From Fulvimonas sp. R45 (GTDB lineage: Bacteria > Pseudomonadota > Gammaproteobacteria > Xanthomonadales > Rhodanobacteraceae), in contig NZ_JASERU010000001.1 of the NCBI RefSeq assembly GCF_030504985.1, positions 1 to 64,000 on the forward strand: a DNA stretch of 64,000 bases, written 5' to 3'. Shown here one piece after another: positions 38,108 through 45,390 of the stretch. The first letter of the stretch is position 1. Each line of letters starts with the position of its first letter. The translations under genes were made by a program, and so were the position numbers. Under the pieces are notes generated by a model, which was given only the letters and a program-made list of their open reading frames with translations, made no database searches and was not told the DNA's origin.

Positions 38108-38598
38108 CGCGCGCGCCTCCGCCTGGCCGCCCGCTCCGGCGCCAGGCACAGCCCCGCGGCGAAGGCCGCATACACCACGCCCATCGAGAACACGCTCAGG
38201 TGCGCCTCGAAGCCGGGACGCAGGCGGCGCGGCGTCACCGTGTAGTCCACCGCCGCGGCCAGCAGCGCCACTGCCGCCGCGCGTCGCGCCCGCGAGCCGC
38301 GGCGGACGCGGCGGTTCCAGGCGGCGAACACCGCGCCCCAGAGGAAAGAACACAGCTGGTGCACCGCGTAACCGGTCAGCGTGTAGCGCAGGCTGGGGCC
38401 CAGCCTGCGCCTGGCCGGCCGGCCCCACAGCCACTGGCTGGTGGCGTTGAGGCCCGCGGCGGCGGCGCCGCGGTCGCGCCGGCTGCGCAGCGCCACCGCC
38501 AGCGTGGACAGCGTGCCGGCGCACAGCGAAGGCCACAGCGCCCCGCCATCGCGCAGGCGCGAACGTGCGGGTTCACGGCGTGGTGCGTTCTCCGGCAT
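38104..38598 (-). CDS. Small membrane protein coupled to the UbiB-like kinase
   Basis: 164 residues with about four hydrophobic segments (about 21-37, 73-92, 107-121, 135-152) and Arg-rich loops. A family was not recognised. Its stop overlaps the UbiB-like start (ATGA), so the two are made together. Confidence 0.75.
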   Translation of the reverse strand: MPENAPRREPARSRLRDGGALWPSLCAGTLSTLAVALRSRRDRGAAAAGLNATSQWLWGRPARRRLGPSLRYTLTGYAVHQLCSFLWGAVFAAWNRRVRRGSRARRAAAVALLAAAVDYTVTPRRLRPGFEAHLSVFSMGVVYAAFAAGLCLAPERAARRRRAR

Positions 38599-38690
38599 GC
38601 CGCGTCACGCTAGGCGCCGCTCCGTGCACGCTTCGTGGCGACCGCGCACAGGCGGCATGCAGGACGGGCGCCGCGGCAGGGCTTGCCGGC

Positions 38691-38700
38691 AAATTTTTCC
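38691..38700 (+). promoter_or_regulatory. AT-rich element AAATTTTTCC
   Basis: An isolated AT-rich decamer in GC-rich DNA, 45 bp before the -24 box at 38745. It matches the elements upstream of the BON and DUF4142 promoters; candidate activator site. Confidence 0.4.
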
Positions 38701-38743
38701 GCCGCGTACACGCAGCGGGCTTTCCCGCCGCACCGGCGCAGGG

Positions 38744-38759
38744 CGGTACGCGTCTTGCA
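38744..38759 (+). promoter_or_regulatory. Sigma54-like promoter of the gene at 38817
   Basis: CGGTACGCGTCTTGC keeps GG-N10-GC and TTGC, but the -24 box is imperfect (CGGTA for TGGCA). It lies 58 bp before the ATG. Confidence 0.55.
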
Positions 38760-38816
38760 TCGCCCACTGCGCACCTCCCGCCAACCTCCCCTTCACGAAC
38801 CTGCGGAAGACCACCC

Positions 38817-39485
38817 ATGAACAACATCCACGCGACTTCGTCCCCCACCCACGAGCCTCACTCGCCACGCCATTCCCATGGCGTCCATCTGGTGGATTTC
38901 CTGTTCGCGCGCCTGGCCTGCGAGCGGATCACCTTCACTCTGCAGAGCCGGCTGCTGGAACGTTGCCACCAGGAGCCGCAGGCGCTGGCCGGCACCGGCC
39001 TGTCGCCGTCCCGCATCGAGGCCTTCCGCGACGAGGCGGACGAGCGCATCAACCTGCTGGTGCAGGCGCTGGACATCCTCAACGGCGACAAGGAGGCGGA
39101 CGAAGGCGACGTGGAGAGCAGCCGGCCCGCGCTGTGCGCGCTGCAGGAGACGCTGGCCGGCGCCGAGGTCCACCCGCTGAAGCTGCTGCACGGCCTGCTG
39201 GCCGCCGAGCAGCTCAACGAGACAGCCTGGGAACTGCTGCTGGCGCTGGTGAAGGACGCCGAGATCGGGCGGCTGGTGCCGCACTTCGAGCATGCCTGCC
39301 AGCAACACGGCGAGCAGCGCACGCTGCTGCAGCAGCACTACGAGGAACTGTCGCTGCGACTGGTGCGCCAGGGCGGCAGCGCGGAGCGTCCGAAGAACGT
39401 GGCCACTCCGGGCGTCAGCCGCGCCACCAACCACGGCATGAGCGTGTTCTTCACCCGCCGGCGTGCCGGCCACGCGCAGGCGTAG
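38817..39485 (+). CDS. Hypothetical helical protein of the stress island
   Basis: 222 residues without signal peptide, almost all helix, rich in Leu, Glu, Gln and His. N-terminal His cluster (HEPHSPRHSHGVH); the central helices carry spaced Glu/His (HFEHACQQHGEQ, HYEELSLRL) that would suit a ferritin-like bundle. The C-terminus (NHGMSVFFTRRRAGHAQA) is basic. I do not recognise the family. Its sigma54-like promoter links it to the surrounding stress genes. Confidence 0.8.
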   Translation: MNNIHATSSPTHEPHSPRHSHGVHLVDFLFARLACERITFTLQSRLLERCHQEPQALAGTGLSPSRIEAFRDEADERINLLVQALDILNGDKEADEGDVESSRPALCALQETLAGAEVHPLKLLHGLLAAEQLNETAWELLLALVKDAEIGRLVPHFEHACQQHGEQRTLLQQHYEELSLRLVRQGGSAERPKNVATPGVSRATNHGMSVFFTRRRAGHAQA

Positions 39486-39514
39486 AGAAATTTCCCGACG
39501 GGCAATTTTTCCCG
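39486..39514 (+). promoter_or_regulatory. Two AT-rich elements before the DUF4142 promoter
   Basis: AGAAATTTCCCG (39486-39497) and GCAATTTTTCCCG (39502-39514) lie one after the other, about 45 to 75 bp before the -24 box at 39560. This is the clearest double copy of the element found upstream of all the sigma54-type promoters here. Confidence 0.45.
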
Positions 39515-39558
39515 CTCGCGGATCCCGTCGACGCGTCCACCGGCGCGTTGCGGCGCGC

Positions 39559-39574
39559 TGGCACGGATGTTGCG
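39559..39574 (+). promoter_or_regulatory. Sigma54 promoter of the DUF4142 gene
   Basis: TGGCACGGATGTTGC matches the consensus TGGCACG-N4-TTGC completely. The ATG is 37 bp downstream. Confidence 0.8.
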
Positions 39575-39610
39575 ACGGCCATGCTGCCCTTCCGCGACAA
39601 GGAGATTCCC

Positions 39611-40270
39611 ATGAGAAAGCACCTGCTGTTGATCACCCTGCTGTCCGCCGGCGCGCTGGCGCTGGCCTGCCAGGCGACGGCGCAGCGGCGAGCGGACACC
39701 GGCTCCGGCAACGCCGCGCGCACGGGCGCCAGCCTGACCGGGCAGGACCGCAGCTTCCTGCGCGACGCCTCCGCGTCCGGCGCCGCCGAGGTCTCGCTGG
39801 GCCAACTGGCGCTGCAGCAATCCTCCGCGCCACAGGTGCACGAGCTGGCGCAGCGGATCGTGGACGACCATACCCGCGCCAACCGCCAGCTCGCCGAACT
39901 GGCCACGCGCGACGACGTGGCGGTGTCCGCCCAGCCCCAGCCGGACTCGGTCGCCGAAGCGCAGAAGCTGCGCGCCCTGCACGGGCCGGCCTTCGACCGC
40001 GCTTTCGCCGACGCCATGGTGCGCGACCACCGCAAGGCCATCGCACTGTTCGAAGGCGCCGCCGGCAGCGGCAACGCGCAGATCAGCCAGTTCGCCAAGG
40101 CCACCCTGCCCGCGCTGAGGCAGCACCTGCAGATGGCGCAGGCGCTGGCGCAGGGCTCTCACAGCATGCAGTCCAGCGGACAGGGGCAGCTGCCGCAGCA
40201 GCCCATGCAGCAACCGATGCAGCCGCAGGAGCCGACACCGCCCGGCGGAACCCAACCGCAGGGACACTGA
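39611..40270 (+). CDS. Exported DUF4142 (ferritin-like) protein
   Basis: 219 residues. A signal peptide (MRKHLLLITLLSAGALALAC) with a possible lipobox Cys is followed by a DUF4142 helical bundle (about 50-175: SFLRDASASGAAEVSLGQLA, VHELAQRIVDDHTRANRQL, MVRDHRKAIALFE). The tail from residue 185 is Gln/Pro-rich and disordered. The family is periplasmic and ferritin-like with unknown activity, often stress-induced. GGAGA lies six bases before the ATG. Confidence 0.88.
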   Translation: MRKHLLLITLLSAGALALACQATAQRRADTGSGNAARTGASLTGQDRSFLRDASASGAAEVSLGQLALQQSSAPQVHELAQRIVDDHTRANRQLAELATRDDVAVSAQPQPDSVAEAQKLRALHGPAFDRAFADAMVRDHRKAIALFEGAAGSGNAQISQFAKATLPALRQHLQMAQALAQGSHSMQSSGQGQLPQQPMQQPMQPQEPTPPGGTQPQGH

Positions 40271-40349
40271 GCACCCGCCGGCCGAACGCGAACTTGAACC
40301 GCGGCTGACCCATGCGTCGGCCGCGCATCGCGTTCTCCGGCCATCGAGC

Positions 40350-40363
40350 GGGAAGCTTACGAC
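40350..40363 (+). promoter_or_regulatory. Second copy of GGGAAGCTTACGAC
   Basis: Identical to the motif at 33451-33464 over 14 bases, with AGCGG before and YCAT after in both. Here it ends 97 bp before the sigma54 regulator start. The rest of the 190-bp intergenic region shows nothing else. Confidence 0.35.
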
Positions 40364-40460
40364 CCATCCACGGACTCTCTACCCCCCGGCGGTCATGCTC
40401 CGCCCCTCGACAGCCGCATCCCGGCTGCGACCTGGCCATGCACACCGCTGAGGGTCCTTC

Positions 40461-41801
40461 ATGCGCGGCAACGCACCGTCCGTCCTGCTGGTCGACGACG
40501 ACCGCACCTTCCTGCACTCAGCCAGCGCCTATGCCCAGCTGAAGGGGTGCGAGGTCAGCACCGCCTCGACGGTGCGCGACGCCACCGCGCTGGTGGCGCA
40601 GGACCGCCCGCTGGACCTGGCGCTGATCGACCTGTCGCTGCCCGACGGCAGCGGCCTGGACATCATCGACAAGATCGGCGCCGGCCGCTGCGGCGACGTG
40701 ATCGTGGTCACCGGCCAGCCCGACCTGGACAGCGCGCTGCGCGCGATGCGCCTGCGCATCGACGACTACATGGTCAAGCCGGTCGCGGGCAGCCGGCTGG
40801 ATGCCCTGCTGGAACGCGCCTCCCGCCGTGCCGGCCTGCGTCACTCGCCCGCGGCCGAACCGGAGCGTTGCGGCGACATGCTCGGCGCCTCGCGTGCGAT
40901 GGCGCGCCTGTTCAAGGCGATCCGCCGCGTGGCGCCGATGTCCAACACGGTGCTGCTGCACGGCGAAAGCGGCACCGGCAAGGAGCTGGCCGCACGCGCC
41001 ATCCACGCGCTGAGCGGGCGCGAGGGACGTTTCGTGCCGGTCAACTGCGGCGCGGTGACGCCGGACCTGCTGGGCAGCCAGCTGTTCGGCCACGAACGCG
41101 GCAGCTTCACCGGCGCGGTGCGCGACCACGCCGGCTACTTCGAGCAGGCGCAGCGCGGCACCCTGTTCCTGGACGAGTTCACCGAGATGCCGCTGCCGCT
41201 GCAGGCCTACCTGCTGCGCGTGCTGGAGACGCACGAGGTGACGCGGCTCGGCGCGCAGCAGCTCAAGCGCCTGGACGTGCGCGTGGTGGCCGCCTGCAAC
41301 CGCGACCCGTGGAGCGCGGTGCGCGAGGGCCGGCTGCGTGCGGACCTGTTCTACCGGCTGTGCGACTTCCCGGTCGCGGTGCCGCCGCTGCGCGAGCGCG
41401 GCGACGACGCGGTGCTGCTGGCCGGGCGCTTCCTCGACGCGCTGAACGAGGCCTACGGCACCCGCTGCACGTTCTCCCATGCGGCGATGAAGCACCTGCG
41501 CGACCATGCCTGGCCCGGCAACGTGCGCGAGCTGCGCCACGCCGTGCAGCGCGCCTACGTGATGGCCGACGGCGGCGAGCTGGAACTGGTGGCGGAAGAC
41601 GCCCTCGCCGGCGGCCTGTCGGGCGGCGCGCCTTCCGGCCTGTGGAAGGGACAGACGCTGGACGAGCTGGAGCGCGAGGCGATCGAGCAGGCGCTGCGCC
41701 AGTGCGGCAACGACAAGACCCGCGCCGCGCGCATGCTCGGCATCAGCGTGAAGACCATCTACAACAAGCTGGTGCGCTACCGGCACGAAAACGCCGGCTG
41801 A
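40461..41801 (+). CDS. Sigma54-dependent response regulator (NtrC family)
   Basis: 446 residues in three domains: receiver (1-120, phospho-acceptor Asp57, Lys106 in MVKP), AAA+ activator (about 138-365; Walker A GESGTGKE 168-175, sigma54 contact loop GSFTGA 214-219, Walker B GTLFLDE), and a Fis-type HTH at the end (NDKTRAARMLGISVKTIYNK). It should bind enhancer sites and open sigma54 promoters when phosphorylated. No kinase is adjacent on the same strand; PAS kinases at 42957 and 45391 are candidates. It is the obvious candidate activator of the sigma54-type promoters in this island. Confidence 0.95.
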   Translation: MRGNAPSVLLVDDDRTFLHSASAYAQLKGCEVSTASTVRDATALVAQDRPLDLALIDLSLPDGSGLDIIDKIGAGRCGDVIVVTGQPDLDSALRAMRLRIDDYMVKPVAGSRLDALLERASRRAGLRHSPAAEPERCGDMLGASRAMARLFKAIRRVAPMSNTVLLHGESGTGKELAARAIHALSGREGRFVPVNCGAVTPDLLGSQLFGHERGSFTGAVRDHAGYFEQAQRGTLFLDEFTEMPLPLQAYLLRVLETHEVTRLGAQQLKRLDVRVVAACNRDPWSAVREGRLRADLFYRLCDFPVAVPPLRERGDDAVLLAGRFLDALNEAYGTRCTFSHAAMKHLRDHAWPGNVRELRHAVQRAYVMADGGELELVAEDALAGGLSGGAPSGLWKGQTLDELEREAIEQALRQCGNDKTRAARMLGISVKTIYNKLVRYRHENAG

Positions 41802-41822
41802 CCGCCGGCATCCCTTCGCGCA

Positions 41823-41862
41823 TGACGACGACCGGCCCGTGCGGACCGGCCGTTCGTCGTCA
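41823..41862. terminator. Long hairpin between convergent genes
   Basis: TGACGACGA at 41823-41831 pairs with TCGTCGTCA at 41854-41862, with GC-rich sequence between. It lies 21 bp after the regulator stop and 11 bp from the end of the convergent gene, so it could serve both. Confidence 0.55.
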
Positions 41863-41873
41863 CGCGAGGCGTC

Positions 41874-42110
41874 CTACATCCAGGCCATCGGCCGCCAGGA
41901 AGGCGGCGGCACCGGGTCGCCGATCGGCGGCGGCGCGCCCGGCTCGGTCAGCGGCGGCCGCTGCGGCTGCGGCACCGGCACGCCGGGATCGGGGCCCGGC
42001 GGGGGCACGCCGGGCGACGGCGGCGGGGCCGGCGGTTTCACGGGATCCGGCGGCGGGGCCGGCTGCGGCTCCGTCCCACCGGCCGCACCGGGGAACTGCA
42101 TCGCGATCAT
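41874..42110 (-). CDS. Small proline-rich protein
   Basis: 78 residues, more than one third Pro, with runs such as PPPDPVKPPAPPPSPGVPPPG. No signal peptide or hydrophobic segment. It starts with an ATGA overlap at the end of the lipoprotein gene, so the two are coupled. Unstructured; possibly a spacer or wall-associated partner of the lipoprotein. Function unknown. Confidence 0.55.
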   Translation of the reverse strand: MIAMQFPGAAGGTEPQPAPPPDPVKPPAPPPSPGVPPPGPDPGVPVPQPQRPPLTEPGAPPPIGDPVPPPSWRPMAWM

Positions 42111-42361
42111 GGTTGCTGCGAGGACGTCGGCGAGGCCGGCGACGCCGAGGTGCTGCCGTTGGCCGGCGGCGGCATGGTGCTGCCCGGCTGGGTGCCGGTG
42201 GAGGCCCCGTTCGCCGGGGCCTGGCCCGCTGGCGGCGGGCTGGCCGGACTGGTGGCGTCGGGGTTGCCGGCGGGGTTGTTCTGGTCGTTGTAGTCGCGAT
42301 GGCAACCGGCCAGCGCCAGCGCGACGGCGGTCGATGCGACGATACAGGCTAGGCGGCTCAT
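42107..42361 (-). CDS. Small lipoprotein, Pro/Ser/Thr-rich
   Basis: 84 residues: signal peptide ending ALALAGC (lipidated Cys20), then a disordered Pro/Ser/Ala/Asn-rich mature part. The GGAGTCC before the ATG is a modest ribosome site. It lies 35 bp downstream of the CBS gene on the same strand. Role unknown. Confidence 0.75.
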   Translation of the reverse strand: MSRLACIVASTAVALALAGCHRDYNDQNNPAGNPDATSPASPPPAGQAPANGASTGTQPGSTMPPPANGSTSASPASPTSSQQP

Positions 42362-42396
42362 GATGGACTCCTGGGTTGTGGGGTTCTGGGGGCGGT

Positions 42397-42816
42397 TCAG
42401 TGCGGCACCGACACGCTTTCGACCACCCGCGCCTTCAGCGACCGGGCGTCGGTGCTGTCCAGGTCGGCGAGCGCCACGATGCCGCTCAGGCGGCCGTCGT
42501 GGTCGACGATGGGCACGCGGCGGATGGCCTGGTCGGCCATCAGGTCGGCCACTTCCTCCAGCGTGGCGTCCTCGGTCAGCCACAGCGCCGGCGCGGTCAT
42601 GCAGGCATCCACGAACGCGGCCTGGGCGGAATCGCCCACCGCGACGCAGCGCGTCACGATGTCGCGGTCGGTGATGACGCCCAGCAGCTTCTTTCCCTCG
42701 TCGACGACGGGCACTTCGCCCACGTCTTCCTCCAGCATGATCCTGGCCGCCCGGGGCAGCGGATCGCCGGGGGAGCAGCAGCTCGGCTGGCGGGTCATGA
42801 TGTCGCTGGCTTGCAT
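42397..42816 (-). CDS. Tandem CBS-domain protein
   Basis: 139 residues consisting of two CBS domains (Bateman module): MTRQPSCCSPGDPLPRAARI...GVITDRDIV and MTAPALWLTEDATLEEVADL...GIVALADL. Such stand-alone modules sense adenine nucleotides or similar ligands. GGAGG precedes the ATG by five to six bases. It belongs to the stress/signalling island; the target is unknown. Confidence 0.92.
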   Translation of the reverse strand: MQASDIMTRQPSCCSPGDPLPRAARIMLEEDVGEVPVVDEGKKLLGVITDRDIVTRCVAVGDSAQAAFVDACMTAPALWLTEDATLEEVADLMADQAIRRVPIVDHDGRLSGIVALADLDSTDARSLKARVVESVSVPH

Positions 42817-42956
42817 AACGCCTCCTGGATGGCACCACGGCACTGCGCCGGCGACCGGCGCGAGTGCAGGCTGACGCCGCCGGCGGCAAGAAACTGCATA
42901 GCCGGTATCAAGGAAGCCGTGACGCGCGCGGCCTGCGCCTGCCGCGCGCGGGACGT

Positions 42957-44510
42957 TCAGCCCGGCTCGGCGGGCCGGCAGGACGGCAGGTGCAGTTCCA
43001 CCCGCGTGCCCGCGCCTGGCGCGGAATGCAGGTGCACGGCGCCATGCGACTGCTGCGCGAAGCCATGCACCATCGACAGCCCGAGGCCGGCCCCCTGCCC
43101 CAGCGGCTTGGTGGTGAAGAACGGGTCGAACGCGCGCGCCGCCATGTCGGGCGCCATGCCCACGCCGTCGTCCTCGACGACGAGGCTGGCGCCCGCCAGT
43201 TCCCCGCCGCCGCCGTCGACGGGCAGCACCGCGATGCGCAGGCGACCGCCGCCGGGCATGGCGTCGCGGGCGTTGGACACCAGGTTGAGCAGCGCCATCT
43301 CGAACTGGGCCGCGTCGCACATCGCGTACAGCGGCGTGTCGTGCAGCGACACGATCAGCTCCGCCTCGCCGCCCAGGGTCTGCTCGACCAGGCCGAGCAT
43401 CGAGCGCACCAGCCCGTTCAGTTCCACGCACGCGGCCATCAGCGGCTGGCGCCGCGCGAAGGCCAGCAGGCGCCGGGTGAGCTGGGACGCCCGCTCCAGC
43501 GCGCGCATGGCCTCGGCCACGTAGACGTCGGCCTGGGGCGCATCGCCGCGCGCCAGCTGCAGGCGCGCCACCTCCAGCCCGCCCAGGGCCGCCTGCATGA
43601 TGTTGTTGAAGTCGTGCGCGACGCCGCCGGTGAGCTGGCCCAGCGCGTCCAGCTTGCGCGACTGGAACAACTGCTCGCGGGTGTCCTCCAGCTCCGCCTC
43701 GATGGCCTGCTGTTCGCTGACGTCCTTGATGATGCAGGCGAAACCGTGCAGCACGCCGCCCTCGTCGCGCAGCGCGCGCAGCGTGACGTGCGCCAGGAAG
43801 CGCCCGCCGTCCTTGCGCACGCAGCCGTGATCCGCCTCGTGGCCGCCGGTGGCCACCGCTTCGTCGAACATGCGCGCCGGCGTGATGCCCTCCTCCGGCG
43901 CGAACAGGCGCTCGATCGAGGCTTCCTCGATGTCCTCGCTCTCGTAGCCGGTGATGCGGCGCGCGCCGCTGTTCCAGTGGCGCACGCGGCCTTCGGCGTC
44001 GAGCATGCACAGCGCGTATTCCGGCACGCCCTCGACGAACAGGCGGAAGCGCCGCTCGCTTTCCTCGAGCCGTTCCAGCGCCCGCCAGCGGGCGGTGATG
44101 TCGCGCGTCACCTTGGCGAAGCCGAGCAGCCTGCCGTCGCGGCCGCGGATCGCGTCGATGGCCACCAGCGCCCGGAAACGGCTGCCGTCGCGGCGCACGC
44201 GCCAGGCTTCCTCGCTGTAGCGGCCTTCCCTGGCGGCGACCTCCAGGTTACGGGCGGGAATGCCGCGGGCCCGGTCCTCGGCCGTGTAGAACAGGGTGAA
44301 GCTCCTGCCCAGCACTTCCTCCGCGGCATAGCCCTTGATCTGCTGCGCGCCGCTGTTCCAGCTCACGATCCGGCCCGCGGGATCGAGCATGTAGATCGCA
44401 TAGTCCACCACCGATTGCACCAGCAGCCGGAAGCGGTCTTCGGATACGGCGGCGGCGACTTCCATGACGCCGGCAGGGAGTGGAAACGCGTTCGCGTTCT
44501 CACTGGTCAT
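42957..44510 (-). CDS. PAS-PAS sensor histidine kinase
   Basis: 517 residues, soluble: PAS1 (about 25-140), PAS2 (about 150-270), HisKA with phospho-acceptor His299 (GGVAHDFNN) and HATPase_c (NARDAMPGGG, DDGVGMAPD, GAGLGLSMVHGF). No receiver domain. It starts 14 bp after the receiver-only regulator at 44525, on the same strand, so the two form an operon and probably a phosphorelay pair. The hybrid kinase at 45391 is a close relative. Confidence 0.94.
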   Translation of the reverse strand: MTSENANAFPLPAGVMEVAAAVSEDRFRLLVQSVVDYAIYMLDPAGRIVSWNSGAQQIKGYAAEEVLGRSFTLFYTAEDRARGIPARNLEVAAREGRYSEEAWRVRRDGSRFRALVAIDAIRGRDGRLLGFAKVTRDITARWRALERLEESERRFRLFVEGVPEYALCMLDAEGRVRHWNSGARRITGYESEDIEEASIERLFAPEEGITPARMFDEAVATGGHEADHGCVRKDGGRFLAHVTLRALRDEGGVLHGFACIIKDVSEQQAIEAELEDTREQLFQSRKLDALGQLTGGVAHDFNNIMQAALGGLEVARLQLARGDAPQADVYVAEAMRALERASQLTRRLLAFARRQPLMAACVELNGLVRSMLGLVEQTLGGEAELIVSLHDTPLYAMCDAAQFEMALLNLVSNARDAMPGGGRLRIAVLPVDGGGGELAGASLVVEDDGVGMAPDMAARAFDPFFTTKPLGQGAGLGLSMVHGFAQQSHGAVHLHSAPGAGTRVELHLPSCRPAEPG

Positions 44511-44524
44511 TTTTCGCGTACCTG

Positions 44525-44923
44525 TTACGTGGACAAGGATCGTCCCCCCTGCGTCCTGCCGCCATCCCGGTCGGCACAGGCGGACGCCACCGCGTTGAGC
44601 AGCGCGGTTCTGCCGAAAGGCTTGGCGAGGAAGCGCATGTGGGCATCGGGTACGGTGCCCGCCCAGCCGAGGTCGCCGGAGACGATCACGACCGAGGCGT
44701 GGTTCCCGCGCTGGCGCATCAGTCGCGCCAGCTCGATGCCATTATGCCCCTCGCGGAGATTCACGTCGGTAAAAAGTACATCGATGTCACGGCGCTGGTC
44801 AGCCAGGTCCAGCGCGGTCTCCGCGCTGGCGGCCTGGAGCACCTCGTAGCCGGCGTCCTCGAGCAGCAGGCTCGTCACCGCCATCACGTTCGGATCGTCC
44901 TCGACCATCAATACCACACTCAC
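44525..44923 (-). CDS. Receiver-only response regulator
   Basis: 132 residues from a GTG (ATG at 45004 would add 27 residues of unlikely sequence). A CheY-like receiver with acidic pair Glu9-Asp10-Asp11, Asp53 in LFTDVNLREG, and Lys in FLAKPFG. No output domain. It is the first gene of an operon with the PAS kinase. Its sequence around Asp53 is strikingly similar to the regulator at 49529. Confidence 0.88.
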   Translation of the reverse strand: MSVVLMVEDDPNVMAVTSLLLEDAGYEVLQAASAETALDLADQRRDIDVLFTDVNLREGHNGIELARLMRQRGNHASVVIVSGDLGWAGTVPDAHMRFLAKPFGRTALLNAVASACADRDGGRTQGGRSLST

Positions 44924-45390
44924 AGCCGCCCCCCTGCCGCACGATCGCTTCCACAGTTCAATGCATGGAAGGTATGGATGGCGTGATGGACCGGCATGGC
45001 GCACTCCCGTGTCTTCTCCGCAGGCATGGCATTGTTCCTAGATCGCGAAGGCCTCATGAAGTTCAGGCCTTGCACCGTTGATGCCATTCACGCAGCTGTA
45101 ACGGAAGCCCAGTCATCTTCCTGAAAGCGGCGGATTTTCGCGGCGGATCCAGGCAATGGCTCGAGGCGACAGGTGCAACCCCCACCCGTCGCGTGACAGG
45201 GGCGGACACGGAAGCCGCCACAAGCCACCGCATCGCCGGCGCTTCAACCGTTCCGATCAGCACATGGCACGCATTGCGGATGCGCGCCGGGTCCGTCGGT
45301 CGTGCTGCATCGCACGCTTCCGGCACGCTGGCGGGCAGGCGCGGGACGGACGCTTCACAGAATGATCAGCTGCACCTATCGAGCGCACAC
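44924..45390. other. Divergent intergenic region between two signalling genes
   Basis: 467 bp without a credible gene. It holds the inverted repeat AAGGCCT / AGGCCTT near 45048-45071. It must carry promoters for the regulator/kinase operon and for the hybrid kinase; I see no clear sigma70 boxes and no correct sigma54 spacing. Confidence 0.45.

Noticed and set aside
45264-45279. TGGCACGCATTGC as a sigma54 promoter of the hybrid kinase
   Set aside because: TTGC comes two bases too early, so GG-N10-GC is broken.
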